This document shows, piece after piece, positions 53,850-64,000 of a DNA stretch of 64,000 nt. The notes below the pieces were generated by a model, which worked only from the letters and a program-made list of their open reading frames with translations, was not told the DNA's origin and did not search any database. The first letter of the stretch is position 1, and the number at the start of each line of letters is the position of its first letter. Both the position numbers and the translations under genes were made by a program. The DNA is taken from assembly GCA_963402885.1 (NCBI GenBank), contig OY727094.1, forward strand, positions 23,872,501-23,936,500, read 5' to 3'. This stretch comes from Antedon bifida (Eukaryota > Echinodermata > Crinoidea > Comatulida > Antedonidae).

Positions 53850-54467
53850 TCAGCGGCCTTCTTCTAGCTTATCATTGGTATCTCTACCATTGCTGGTAGA
53901 GCTAGTATCGGTAATGTTAATAATGTTTGGTATCGTATTGCTACTGCTTGTGTCAGCTGATTCAGTTGTCATCAAAACGCTTGGAGCACTCAAAACGCGT
54001 TTAATGGATGGTGGTGTTTGAACAGCTTCTAATGATTTCATGTTTTCAGGTGGTACTGTAGTGTCGGACTGTGTATGAGTCAGCTTGGTGGTTGTAACAT
54101 GCAATCGGTTAGAGGTTTTCACTGACGTCAAGTCATCAGTGGCAGTGGATTCGACTGCTGTGTTTTCAACTTCGACAACTTGATCTGCTGCATCATTGAC
54201 AGCATTGATAGGATTTGAGGCGACAGTCTGACCTTGCTGGTCATACACTGCGTCATTAGCACAATCCACACCATTGGCTTGGTCGTCGACGTTTTCAGCT
54301 ACGACAGGATTTACCGGGTTGTCAGCATCAATAGATGGATCAGCCGCATCGTTAGAAGGATCATCACCGTGTTCATCTACAGTTACAGTTGAATCATCAA
54401 TGGGAGATGATACAAAGATCCATTCTCTTGACGTAGACGGACGTGTACCGTCCAAATTATTCCACAT
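53850..54467 (-). CDS. Acidic Ser/Thr/Asp-rich exon, copy B (shortened 3' end)
   Basis: 205 codons from MWNNLDGTRPSTSREW to KLEEGR then TGA. Very similar to copy A at 1-631. Relative to copy A an 8-bp deletion in the last codons shifts the frame and creates the stop just before a donor-like AAAGTAAGT. It may therefore be a pseudogene or use the stop. No domain was recognised; the protein is acidic and likely disordered. Confidence 0.45.
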   Translation of the reverse strand: MWNNLDGTRPSTSREWIFVSSPIDDSTVTVDEHGDDPSNDAADPSIDADNPVNPVVAENVDDQANGVDCANDAVYDQQGQTVASNPINAVNDAADQVVEVENTAVESTATDDLTSVKTSNRLHVTTTKLTHTQSDTTVPPENMKSLEAVQTPPSIKRVLSAPSVLMTTESADTSSSNTIPNIINITDTSSTSNGRDTNDKLEEGR

Positions 54468-54489
54468 TCGGGACTCTGATGAATAATAT

Positions 54490-54878
54490 GTTTGGTTATT
54501 AAAAAAATATTATTATATGTAGGCCTATACCAATCCACGTTGGTGTAAAATTTGCAATCACAATATGAGGTGTATAAATAGCATCCAGGAATAAAATTAT
54601 TATATTAATTTAAGTATTCACGTTCATAAGGAAATATTTCCAAAGAAAGAGCTATTTTAATTTCAACAAAACTTTGTTTGATTATGGTTTTCTAGATACG
54701 CGCGTAAGATGACGCAGCTTGTGCATAGATATTCCACTTTTCATCCAGATCCTTCATTAATTCTATTAAAAAGATATAAAAAAGCTTACCTCGGTGATTA
54801 GACATTAGATCGAATAAATATCAAATGTTTGAAATAGGAAAATAATGTAACAAGATAGAGCAATGTAAAACTTCTAGT
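54490..54878. repeat. Flank of duplicated unit, copy B (left part)
   Basis: Matches 632-1089; the continuation is displaced to 58070 by the TIR element. Confidence 0.75.
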
Positions 54879-57800
54879 TAGGCCATAAGCAGTAGCTCAA
54901 AAGATGCCTAGAACATGGATTTCGTTCCCACCTCTTGGATCTACATTTTGAAAGTTGATATTGTGAAATGAATATGTTACCCATACTATATCAAAAGTTC
55001 TCCATGAAATACCTGTACACTTTTGAGCAATGGCCTCTCAAAGGTACCCCACTACTGCAAAAAAGGCACTTTTTGAGGTCTGGGGGTACTTTTATGGGCC
55101 AATATCTTTAAAAGTCTTTGTCCAAATGCAATTGTCTTTTCTCTGTGAGTAGTCCAGTATATTGTGAACACTTATCCAAAATTTAAAATTTTAAAAATAA
55201 GTATTTTGTATGTGAGGAAAACTGAAAAATTACAATTATTTAGTTGTAATTGCACTTTTTAAGATTTTTAAGACACAATATCTTCGTAACTAATTGACAT
55301 ACCATATTTATATTTTTTTCCCAACTATTTGAGAGGGTTGTTAAACAAGATTCAAAGTTTCAACTTGTCAGCTTCAGGAAGTTTTTATTTATGAAGATGC
55401 AAAAACTGAAATTTTGCCAATTTTATAGATAATTTTAATATCTTTTAGTCGTTTTTTGAGCAGTTATATCTTAATAATCAACTCTCACTATGTATTTATA
55501 TTCATGCAATGGGTATCCTAGTGAGTTAGTGACACACAAGTGAAGTTTCAACGCAAAAGAAATTATTATGCAATAATATGATTGTAACTTACATTGCATT
55601 TTTTTTGTTTTTAGTGCCAATTTTGTGTGAACTCGACTCAAACCGTAAAATGCGCCTGCATAAATACTTTGCCTTTTCTGTTAAACTACCCGAGAGGGTT
55701 GATAAACAACCTTTTCAAACCAGCTTGATGATTTTTTTTTATAGGAAGATGCACTGCACCAGCTGAGAATTTGCTAATTTTATAGATAATTTTGATGTTT
55801 TATTTGATTTTGAGGAGTACGTAAGCCTACATGATTTCTTAGAAAGTGACTTGCCATAATAATATTTATATTCATGCAATGGGTATGCTAGTAGGTTAGT
55901 GACACCTGAGTAAATTTCAACACAAACAATAAATGATTATGCAATAACTTATTTATTGTAACTTAAATATTGCATTTTTTAGGAGTTTTTAGTGCCAATT
56001 TAGGCCAGGAGCTTCCATAAAAACAACCCCTTTTTTTCTGTGAAACACCAGATAAGTAGGCCTGCCAGCCCATTTTTACTGTTGTTATATTGATAACATG
56101 AATGTAACTCTTGTGGAGAGAATTAATTATTGTTGATAATGATATGAACTGGACATATATACACACAATATACAACAAATACCTTGTGTACATGTACCTC
56201 ATGGTACAAGTATTTTCATTTATTTTTTTTTTGTTTCTTTTGTATTTGTGTTTTTTTACAACCCTACATGTTGCCCAATATACAATCCTACTCTTCTCTA
56301 GATACATTGTACCAGCATAACTAGTAGTCAAGTAGAAAAGTTGTCAATTTCAGGTGCGGCATGGCCAGTGTACAATGGAAATAGCAAATATACTTTAACT
56401 AATTAATAAGTAATAATTACTATGTGGAATATCCTTCATATACAGTATATGTACATACTATATGGTAGGTAGGTACAATTAAACAGAGATTCAGCAACAT
56501 TTGCAGTAAGTATTTTACATTCAGACAGTTGATGGTTGTGAAGTTTATGAAAAACTCAAGATGACGACAATTGTTTTGAAGCTGGTATCATTTCTGTAAC
56601 AAATAATCAAGAATAGATTATCTAATTTATATCGATTACTTAATATTTTAGTTAAACTGAATATTATTAAATTACAATGAATCTTGTTGGTTTTATATTT
56701 AAAAATTAGTTCAGATTTGTGGTAAACCATACACAGAAATGTTGAAACATTCTCAACTTTACTTACTCTACCACACACTTTACATTACTATATAGTGTTT
56801 ATTGACAATGCAACCTGGTATATAAAACATTTTTCAGCTATTTCTTGCATTCATTACTATTTTTAACTTTCATTACTAATTTTACTACTATTGTACATAA
56901 TTATAACAAAACATAAATCATTTGGCATTTCTCATCTCTACATTAAAAAGGATCCAAAACTTACCAGAATCAGTGAACGTGTTCAGCATTGTTGTGCCTC
57001 CTTTCCACTAGACAACCTAGACATAAATTGAAGATAAATTGAATTGAAAAGATACAGTTGAAATGAAATAAATTATTTTAAATTAAAATTAAGCATTTAT
57101 AAATAAAAATAATACCGGGCTGATGTATGAATACTACTACTAGGCCTAGTCCTCGGACAAGACCAGGCCATCAAAATGAATGCATAAAACTAAATAGGAT
57201 AGCCTAGGTACAGTATAGGGAAAGCCTGCTTACTAGGCCAGACCAAATTAATTATTTCAAACAATTGTAATTATTAATAATAATAAATAATAAAAATATA
57301 TTAATTTTAATGTGTATTTATTGTGTTTGCTCAAAATGTACTAAAATGATGCTATCCTCACCTGTGTCTTTGTATTCCATTTGTCGCCGTTTTAACTTGA
57401 CAATAGCCCTAACTGTACTGTGCTGCTGCTGGGCCTACCTAGCCTATGCAATCTTGAGAGTAGCCTAGTATACACCTCCAGACCTAGGCTAGTGTGCTGG
57501 CTACAGCCTAAAGACATAGCTAGCTAGGCTAGCCTTTCTGTACGAATATTATTTATATAGCACACTGGTTTAAGTGGTAACATTCTGAAAATCCCATTTC
57601 CTATATGAGCAAGAGACTATTTCAATACAATAGGATGATCATAAGATGCATCATTTCTTCGTTTACAGTAGCATTTGTTCGGTGGGGAAATCAACACATT
57701 TTTTCCTCCACGTCTCCATTCATGATTGAATATTTTTGTCCACGTGTGACGTTGCCGTGTGTGAGTTTTGGGGATTCCCCTCATCTGTAACCAGAGCATG

Positions 57801-58069
57801 ATTGGTGAAATACGATCACGTGGTACAGTTTTTAAGACGTTGCGGATAATTTGAACGTGTAACGTTCGGCCCGACCAAATCACTCACGCGGTGTATATTA
57901 AAATAAAGTACCAAAATAAAACAGTAATTTCTCAAAATTGTCCAACACGATTATGGAGAACTTTTGATATGTTGTTATTTATAAAATTATTATTCTAAAT
58001 ATGTAAAGAAATTGTAGATCCATGACATCGGAACGAGATGAAACGTTAGAATTTACTGCTTATGGCCTA
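54879..58069 (-). mobile_element. 3.2-kb TIR DNA element, copy B
   Basis: Same 16-bp TIRs (TAGGCCATAAGCAGTA) as 8702-11931, in inverted orientation. The flanks repeat AGT on both sides (CTTCTAGT at left, AGTGTAC at right), and the unfilled counterpart at 1085-1100 reads CTTCTACAGTGTAC, supporting insertion here with a 3-bp duplication. It lacks the nested R2 repeat of copy A. No transposase was recognised. Confidence 0.85.
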
Positions 58070-58720
58070 AGTGTACTTTTTAGTTTGTTTCCGCTGGTTG
58101 CGTAGAAACCATGCGCGTAAGATGACGTATCATTTGTTGCACACGACGGCCGGCCGCCGGGGGTGGTAATAGTGCGAATGCTCCATTATCATTATAATAT
58201 TATTAATTCTTCCTTTTTTTTATTTCAGAGATTCTACACATAAAGTATAAATTAACAAAAGAAAATATAAAACACTCTTGAACTTACATATACAATGCTT
58301 GGATGTTTGTCAAGTCATTTGGAGTGGCAGCAGTGGATTTTCCTACGTCTCTGCTGCATGCTGTCACGCTGCATCACAGTCACACTCTGCCAATAAATGG
58401 CCGGCATAGGATAGGAATTGTTGAGACGATAGGCTGATTTTGCTGTTTATTCACTGCATTACCACATCCATGATCACCATCCTCATTGTATTGGCTCATA
58501 TGTATAATTGTGGGTTACAATGACGACGATATTAAAATTTCCAATACTGCTGCTGCTGTATATGGCTATGCTTGGTGCCCACGAAAACCAAACGCAGAGA
58601 CAGACATAAGAGCTGCGCAAGTGAGTTGACCAATCACAAGTGACAGTAGGATGATCCATCAAGTCATTTTGTGTCCTTGCCTAGCCTTGGGTCCTAGAGT
58701 GGGAACCAAGCTTTATATCA
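58070..58720. repeat. Flank of duplicated unit, copy B (right part)
   Basis: Resumes the match to 1090-1620, ending GGGAACCAAGCTTTATAT. Contains an extra GC-rich word (CGGCCGGCCGCCGG) near 58146. Confidence 0.75.
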
Positions 58721-59685
58721 TGTTGTCACATGGTAACACGCCAATCTTCTTTTGAGGCTGAGTACAAAAAGATGATAAACATGTATAGTACATTGACCAG
58801 GACAAATAAAATAAACACATTTTCCACAATGATTGTAATTTAATTGCGCTAAGTTTTCACTGTTCTTTATTAGAAAAATATTTAATTTTTAATTCTTTTC
58901 TGCTATCTACCAGTACAGTATTAGTACTAGTAAAGTGTATATTAATATATTATTTTATGCTATACTTATATTAATTCATTTACACAACTAAACTAGAATC
59001 AAATTAAATTCCTTAAATTAAAGATATACTTTCCCTCTGAACAAAAGTGTTTAAAACATGCTGAATATCAAATCAAAACTATTTACCCGATAAAAAAAAT
59101 ATAAATAAAAAAAAGTCAATCTGAAACCTATTGTCTATTATTTATTTTGTATTTTTATAAGTGAAATCAATATTTTTGTTAATTTTGTTTTAGCAAAAGT
59201 GGACAATTTTACTACTATAAAATGGCCTATTGAAGTTTACACAGTCTGTATTTGTTGATGTTGAAGACAATACATTTTTATTCTGCATCAAATGATTGAT
59301 AAGCAACAGTTTTAATGCATCCTAGAATACCCGGCTTGACAGGAAATAAACCTTTTTACATTCAACATTCCATGACTCCATTATTGTCTGTAATTTGATC
59401 AATGTTGAAATGTACTTAGATATTGCATTTTTATTCATGTTTTCTAAATATTAAAAAAGTTAATTATTTTAATAAGAAAAGAAATTATTCAAATGTACAG
59501 AACACACTGAAAACCTGTTTATAAGTATATTAATATGTACTAGTATCATTGGCAACATTTTAAATAATTACTTTATAAACGATAAATATAATTTACTTAA
59601 TAAAATAATCCACAGTACTTTTTAAACGTAATTAAAAAAAACCCCAAAATTTGAACAATAATGCTGAAGTGCACAAAATGACATA
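58721..59685. other. Downstream of the TMEM120-like gene, no gene seen
   Basis: AT-rich; probably 3' UTR and intergenic DNA for the minus-strand gene. No tRNA or repeat family was recognised. Confidence 0.45.
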
Positions 59686-59811
59686 TTAATCTTTATGGTT
59701 AGCTTGCCGTCTAGATGCAAACACTTTTCGACTTTTTTCAAAAACAACACGAGATGTTGTAGTGAAATTACCAATGAAAAGTAGAAAAAATATTGCTCCT
59801 GCTGCACCAAC
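59686..59811 (-). CDS. TMEM120: TMEM120-like last exon
   Basis: [20 protein letters not shown], a last membrane helix, then a basic tail ending ANHKD and TAA. The acceptor is attctag. Confidence 0.9.
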   Translation of the reverse strand, partial: VGAAGAIFFLLFIGNFTTTSRVVFEKSRKVFASRRQANHKD

Positions 59812-62800
59812 CTAGAATAAAAAAAAAAAAAAAAAATTAATATAGAAAACTTCTGCACAATGATTATTGCACTTTACAATTTAAGATACATTAGTTACAT
59901 TTGCTATTACATTTTTCTCCACCTAGGGTCAATCAATTCAACTTTATTTAACCACAGAGACCCAGATAAATTCATGGTCTTTCAAGTTATGCCCCATAGC
60001 TATTAAACAGATGCCGTCATTTAAACAAGCACACAAGGTAACACATACTTGACTCAATGTGTCTTTTTAAAGTGTATTAAGTGTAGGTTTCTCTTGATAT
60101 AAGAAATACAGTTGAGTCTCTCATAAGCAGTGACATCACTTAACTAAAGCCTTGTTCGCACTAGACTTAAAACGTTACATTTAACTAAGGCAACTTTTAC
60201 TCAAGGTCATCTGTAAATTTGACTGTTATTTTCACATGGATAATTTCACGCACTTTGTTTTACAATGGTTTTACCAACATGTAACCATCGTGTTCCTAAG
60301 GGAATTGTAGCCAGTACTTGGAGTGTCATTTTCTTGGTGAATTTAGCCAGTGTTTCGGTTAATTTGACCTTATTTAAATCCAGTGCGATTGAGGCTTAAG
60401 AGTACAAGAACCCTTTTAGTGTTATGTGTTTAAATTGTATGCACACTAGCTTACCATCCACTCATCACACTGTGGGTGCTTAGAAAGCCCATACAATTTG
60501 TAAGAAAGGTACAACTGAAACATCTGTACAAATAAAAAATAAACATTGGTTAAGGAAATGTAGAATAAATGGTAGTCTCAGCCTGTAGCAAAAGTTAAGT
60601 CAAAACAATCCTTTCTTTTTTAAAACTATGCACAAAATAAATAAAATAAATAAAAATTAACTAAGAAATGTATACACAAATTCCAAATATCCCAATAGAA
60701 AGTTAAAAGATAAATATGCATTGTGACAACACTTGTTCAAATTGGAATCTGTTCTGATAATTAAAAAAAAACATTTTTACCTAGTTACTGATAAAAAATA
60801 TAAAATATATAAATTTAGTATTGATTTATTATTTCATTTTTTTTTTAAATAAAACTAAATACATACATAAGTCAAGTACAAAAATGGAAGAAGAAACTGT
60901 AGACCTCTCCACATCCATTGCTGAAAGCCCTCTATAATAGAAATAATGAAATTATATTTTTATATTACAAAATTTTAAATTATTACTGTATATCAAAGTT
61001 GTGGAATTCGCTTTCATTTTTTGTGATTCTCTTTCTGTTCTAAAGAATGGCTTAAGAACCATTCATTTGTTTTTTTTTATTAGTTGTTGTTCATGCCTGC
61101 CTGTTTCTATAGCTTTAACCGTATTTAAAATTGTTTTTTTTTGTGGAACAATTTCTGAAAATATCGTTCTTTCCAAACATGGTATCTAAATCTACATCAT
61201 CTTGCTCAGTAGAAACGGGCCAACAAAGTACAAAAAAATTATAGGCATTCTTACCAACGGTAATATCCATATCTCGTTTTTCTCCCAACGCTCTAAGGCG
61301 ATAGAGACATCCACTTTGGTAATAATATTGAAGAAGCTGAACAAAACCTGTTAAAAATTGTCATCCATTATTTATATATATTTTTTTATTTCTTAAGCAT
61401 ACAACAGATAATAACTTGCTAATTACATGATTGATTAAATATTTTTATAATTTATCATGCTTATAAACCAAGTCTAATTTGAGACTTAGGGAGTGGAGGA
61501 TGGCTTGTTATTGTGTTAAAGCCTACATTTTTGTATTATAGACATACTGTATTATATTATAATATATTTACATTCTAGTTCTCTCTTTACAGTCAGTGGT
61601 GGATCCAGGATTTTAAAATAGGAGGGCCCAAGGTGTAAAAATTGTGAAATGAAATGCTGATCATAGATGATGATGGACATACCAACAATATGAATAAAAT
61701 GAAGGAAATGAATATTAAAAAAGAATGATTTCATAAATCTAACAGTGTGCATTTTGCCCTTACCCATATACACAGAAAATGTCATAAAGTGTGGTCTAAA
61801 CAGTTGATAAGTAATGCTGTCTGGCCAAATAAGCAATGTACCACTTAACACAACAGATAAATAATGATGGGTCACCCACCAGCCTTTAATTCTGTAAAAC
61901 AAAATAATAAGTTTCTGTTTTATATATTCCCATGTCTCATTTAGTCATTACCATCTCCAAAATACAAATCACTTGACTACCACTAGATTACAAATGTTTT
62001 TTATTTGTGTTTTTTTTTTTTTAAATTATACAAAAAGAATTTTCAGTTCAGAAAGTGTAGCCAGTATAGAGGCATACACACTATAGGTTGGTTTTCAAAC
62101 ATGCAACAGTCACCAGTCTCAAGCTGCAGAAAATTCTCAAAAAGCTGAGCATGCAATAGAACCATTAATTACATTGGCTCCTCTAGTTAAAAAATAGTAG
62201 AAATAGAAAATAACAGAAATATTAATCACTATACCTTGATCCATTTTGTCGTAATATACTTTCTCGGATGACTAGAGTACAGTAATACCAAACGAGTAGA
62301 AAGTGATACAGTGCATCTATAAATCTTAACAAGAACAAAAGAAATGTATATCAAATAACATTTATACATTAAAATGATAATTTAGAACTAAACAAAAATA
62401 CTATCTCAAAAACCTACAAATAGCAGTCTAATGATTCACACCAGGGGAGAAGCAGAGCTCAGTGACGATATGTTCAATGTGAACATACATTTGATCCTAA
62501 TTACCAGCTTGATATGGTAAAATAAACTGCACAAACAGAACTGAGAAATGACACAAATTCATTGCATGTTGATTGAGGGAAAAAACAACTAAAATGATGG
62601 TTCAAGTAACAATTTTTATTATTTATGATTTATCTGAATTTCCTTGTTTGGTACAATGGCGCTTGTATTAGCAGTCAAATTAGCGCAAGTGCAGATTATT
62701 GCCAAAATAGTACGAGAATATTTGTGACAAGTACTAGTATGCATTGTAATGTAAGATAGGACAAGGCTAGCAAGCTGCATGTGCATCAAGTGTGAGAACC

Positions 62801-63972
62801 GGAAATAATCATTATGTCATGTGAACCTCTTTGGTTGACATGTGTCACCACACTCCCCCGTGTCTGGTGTGAGTCAAGTTTTTACAAAGCATATGTGTCA
62901 TTCTCACTCGTAAAAAAAAAATAAAATATAACAATATAAATATTGGTGACAATAGATTCCATTCCATGAGCGACTTTGTTGGAAGAGCTAAAAACTGATA
63001 TGAGGAGAGTTCTATTTATTGAGAACAATAACAATAATACTAAATAATCTGAATTATCTAGAGGTTTTTATTTAAAGCTAGAAAGTTAATTTCATCCATA
63101 AATATGGCTGCAATATTTAAATAAAATCAAAGGTTAAAGTGCTGTATCAAAGGTTAGTGTTTTAATCAAAAAGCAAGATTACAAAACAAAGCATTCAAAT
63201 ATAAAAATAAACACATGATACAATTCTAGCATTTTGCAAATTATGCAACCTCATTTGTCAATTTTTTACAGTATTAACATTTTTTTTAGTGATCTGCTTC
63301 TAAATTTTATTTTTCCAAATCATACATTGATCACAAAATGCAAGAATTGCAAATTTTCAAAATGTGCACATTTGGTCAGTTAAAGTATATGAAGCAAAAA
63401 TAATAAAGGCAAATACTGTATTTATTCGAATAAACGCCCTGCTTTGAAAAAAAACCATTCCTAGAATAAATGCCCCCTAAAGAACATCATTTGGAATATA
63501 TTCCCCCATCGAATAAACGCCTTAAATTACTTCCTCAAATAAACGCCCCGCCCAAAAGAAATTTATACACACAATATAGTATTACAACAACATTTCTAGT
63601 TGTAGTAGAATTCATTGATTGACATGATCTACAATTTACCAAGCATTTTGATAAAATTTTTACTGTGTTTTATCACTTCTTAGCATTAATTGTGTTGTCT
63701 TCTTCCTATCTAAGGGGTAATTTAATTGATTATACATGTGATTTACACCAAAAAAAATAAACGCCTTTCTCGAATAAATGAATAAACGAATAAATCCTCC
63801 TAAACATTAAATGCCCCAGGGAATTTATTTAAATAAATACAGTAATAAGTTAATTGCTGTGCAGTTAAGCCAATACCTGAAACCAGACAAAAAGCACTGA
63901 ATAATGGATGTAAGAAACACAATAAGACTGAGGTACAGTTTGAACACTTCATACTGTTCCTTGTAGTTGAGT
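59686..63972 (-). CDS. TMEM120: TMEM120 (TACAN/NET29) homologue, C-terminal seven exons
   Basis: Minus-strand exons: 63972-63877, 62324-62235, 61891-61764, 61347-61255, 60931-60867, 60523-60455, 59811-59686 (stop TAA). They join in phase to 221 codons plus stop with GT-AG borders. Family signatures in order: [91 protein letters not shown] and [12 protein letters not shown]. Several hydrophobic helices fit the six-pass membrane domain, which resembles fatty-acid elongases. The N-terminal coiled-coil part lies beyond the window. Family proteins sit in the nuclear envelope/ER; a role in mechanosensing has been proposed and disputed. All exons are intact. Confidence 0.92.
60455..60523 (-). CDS. 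TMEM120: TMEM120-like exon
   Basis: [20 protein letters not shown] then EWM, phase 0 at both ends. The acceptor is tgtacag and the donor gtaagc. Confidence 0.85.
60867..60931 (-). CDS. TMEM120: TMEM120-like exon
   Basis: [20 protein letters not shown]. The acceptor is attatag and the donor gtatgt. Confidence 0.9.
61255..61347 (-). CDS. TMEM120: TMEM120-like exon
   Basis: [20 protein letters not shown] then [10 protein letters not shown], the most conserved stretch of the family. The acceptor is tttaacag and the donor gtaaga. Confidence 0.92.
61764..61891 (-). CDS. TMEM120: TMEM120-like exon
   Basis: [40 protein letters not shown]. The acceptor is ttttacag and the donor gtaagg. Carries the conserved WVxHHY motif. 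Confidence 0.9.
62235..62324 (-). CDS. TMEM120: TMEM120-like exon
   Basis: [20 protein letters not shown] then ESILRQNGS. The acceptor is cttgttaag, chosen over a downstream AG because it restores phase and the residues before DALYH. The donor is gtatag. Confidence 0.85.
63414..63844. mobile_element. MITE-like element with TA-flanked TIRs (~430 bp)
   Basis: Left end TACTGTATTTATTCGAATAA and right end ATTTAAATAAATACAGTA are inverted copies. Internal AATAAACGCC words recur at least five times. TA at both edges fits a Tc1/mariner-type target site. It lies 32 bp from a TMEM120-like exon. Confidence 0.65.
63877..63972 (-). CDS. TMEM120: TMEM120-like exon (first in window)
   Basis: [20 protein letters not shown] then [11 protein letters not shown]; first membrane helix. 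The acceptor is aacctccag and the donor gtattg. Confidence 0.85.
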
Positions 63973-64000
63973 CTGGAGGTTAAAAAACAAACAACATGCA

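Overview
The window is nuclear DNA from a metazoan, probably a marine invertebrate. It is AT-rich and intron-rich, with canonical GT-AG splice sites, and it carries several retrotransposon and DNA-transposon families. The GC-rich palindrome TAGGCCTA is scattered throughout an otherwise AT-rich background. An echinoderm or related deuterostome is my best guess, but nothing here proves it. Almost all coding DNA is in short exons. I found them by reading conserved protein motifs together with splice sites and checking that the codon phase runs through every junction.

Two host genes are well supported, both on the minus strand. (1) A SAMHD1-like dNTP triphosphohydrolase (HD domain) runs from 38879 down to at least 7223 in thirteen exons, with 488 codons in one continuous phase. 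It lacks the N-terminal SAM domain. Its introns are large and full of mobile DNA. (2) The C-terminal 221 codons of a TMEM120 (TACAN/NET29) homologue lie in seven exons between 63972 and 59686; the N-terminus is beyond the right edge.

Left to right: 1-2810 holds a tandemly duplicated unit with an acidic, Ser/Thr/Asp-rich exon of unknown function. The same unit recurs at 52986-58720, where a 3.2-kb terminal-inverted-repeat (TIR) element interrupts it; the sister of that element lies at 8702-11931. Between 7.2 and 38.9 kb the SAMHD1-like gene hosts LINE remnants, a ~147-bp satellite, MITE-like inverted repeats and a near-complete DIRS-type tyrosine-recombinase retrotransposon (29751-34406). The DIRS element lies antisense to the gene, 35 bp upstream of an exon. 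A perfect 56-bp-armed hairpin with a back-to-back splice acceptor/donor on each strand abuts it.

From 40.6 to 46.2 kb lies the most striking structure: a tandem array of ~364-369-bp units, each containing a foldable tRNA followed by a T-run terminator. There are thirteen intact copies, two truncated copies and one inverted intact copy. The anticodon reads ATC, which would decode Asp GAU with an A at the wobble position; normal eukaryotic tRNA-Asp uses GTC. From 46.3 to 52.9 kb are dispersed and tandem repeats, an endonuclease/exonuclease-phosphatase-like ORF and duplicated promoter/exon-like segments.

The two host genes show no evident functional link. The window's main interest is in its repeats: the tRNA array, the DIRS element with its flanking hairpin, and the TIR element with a recognisable empty site.
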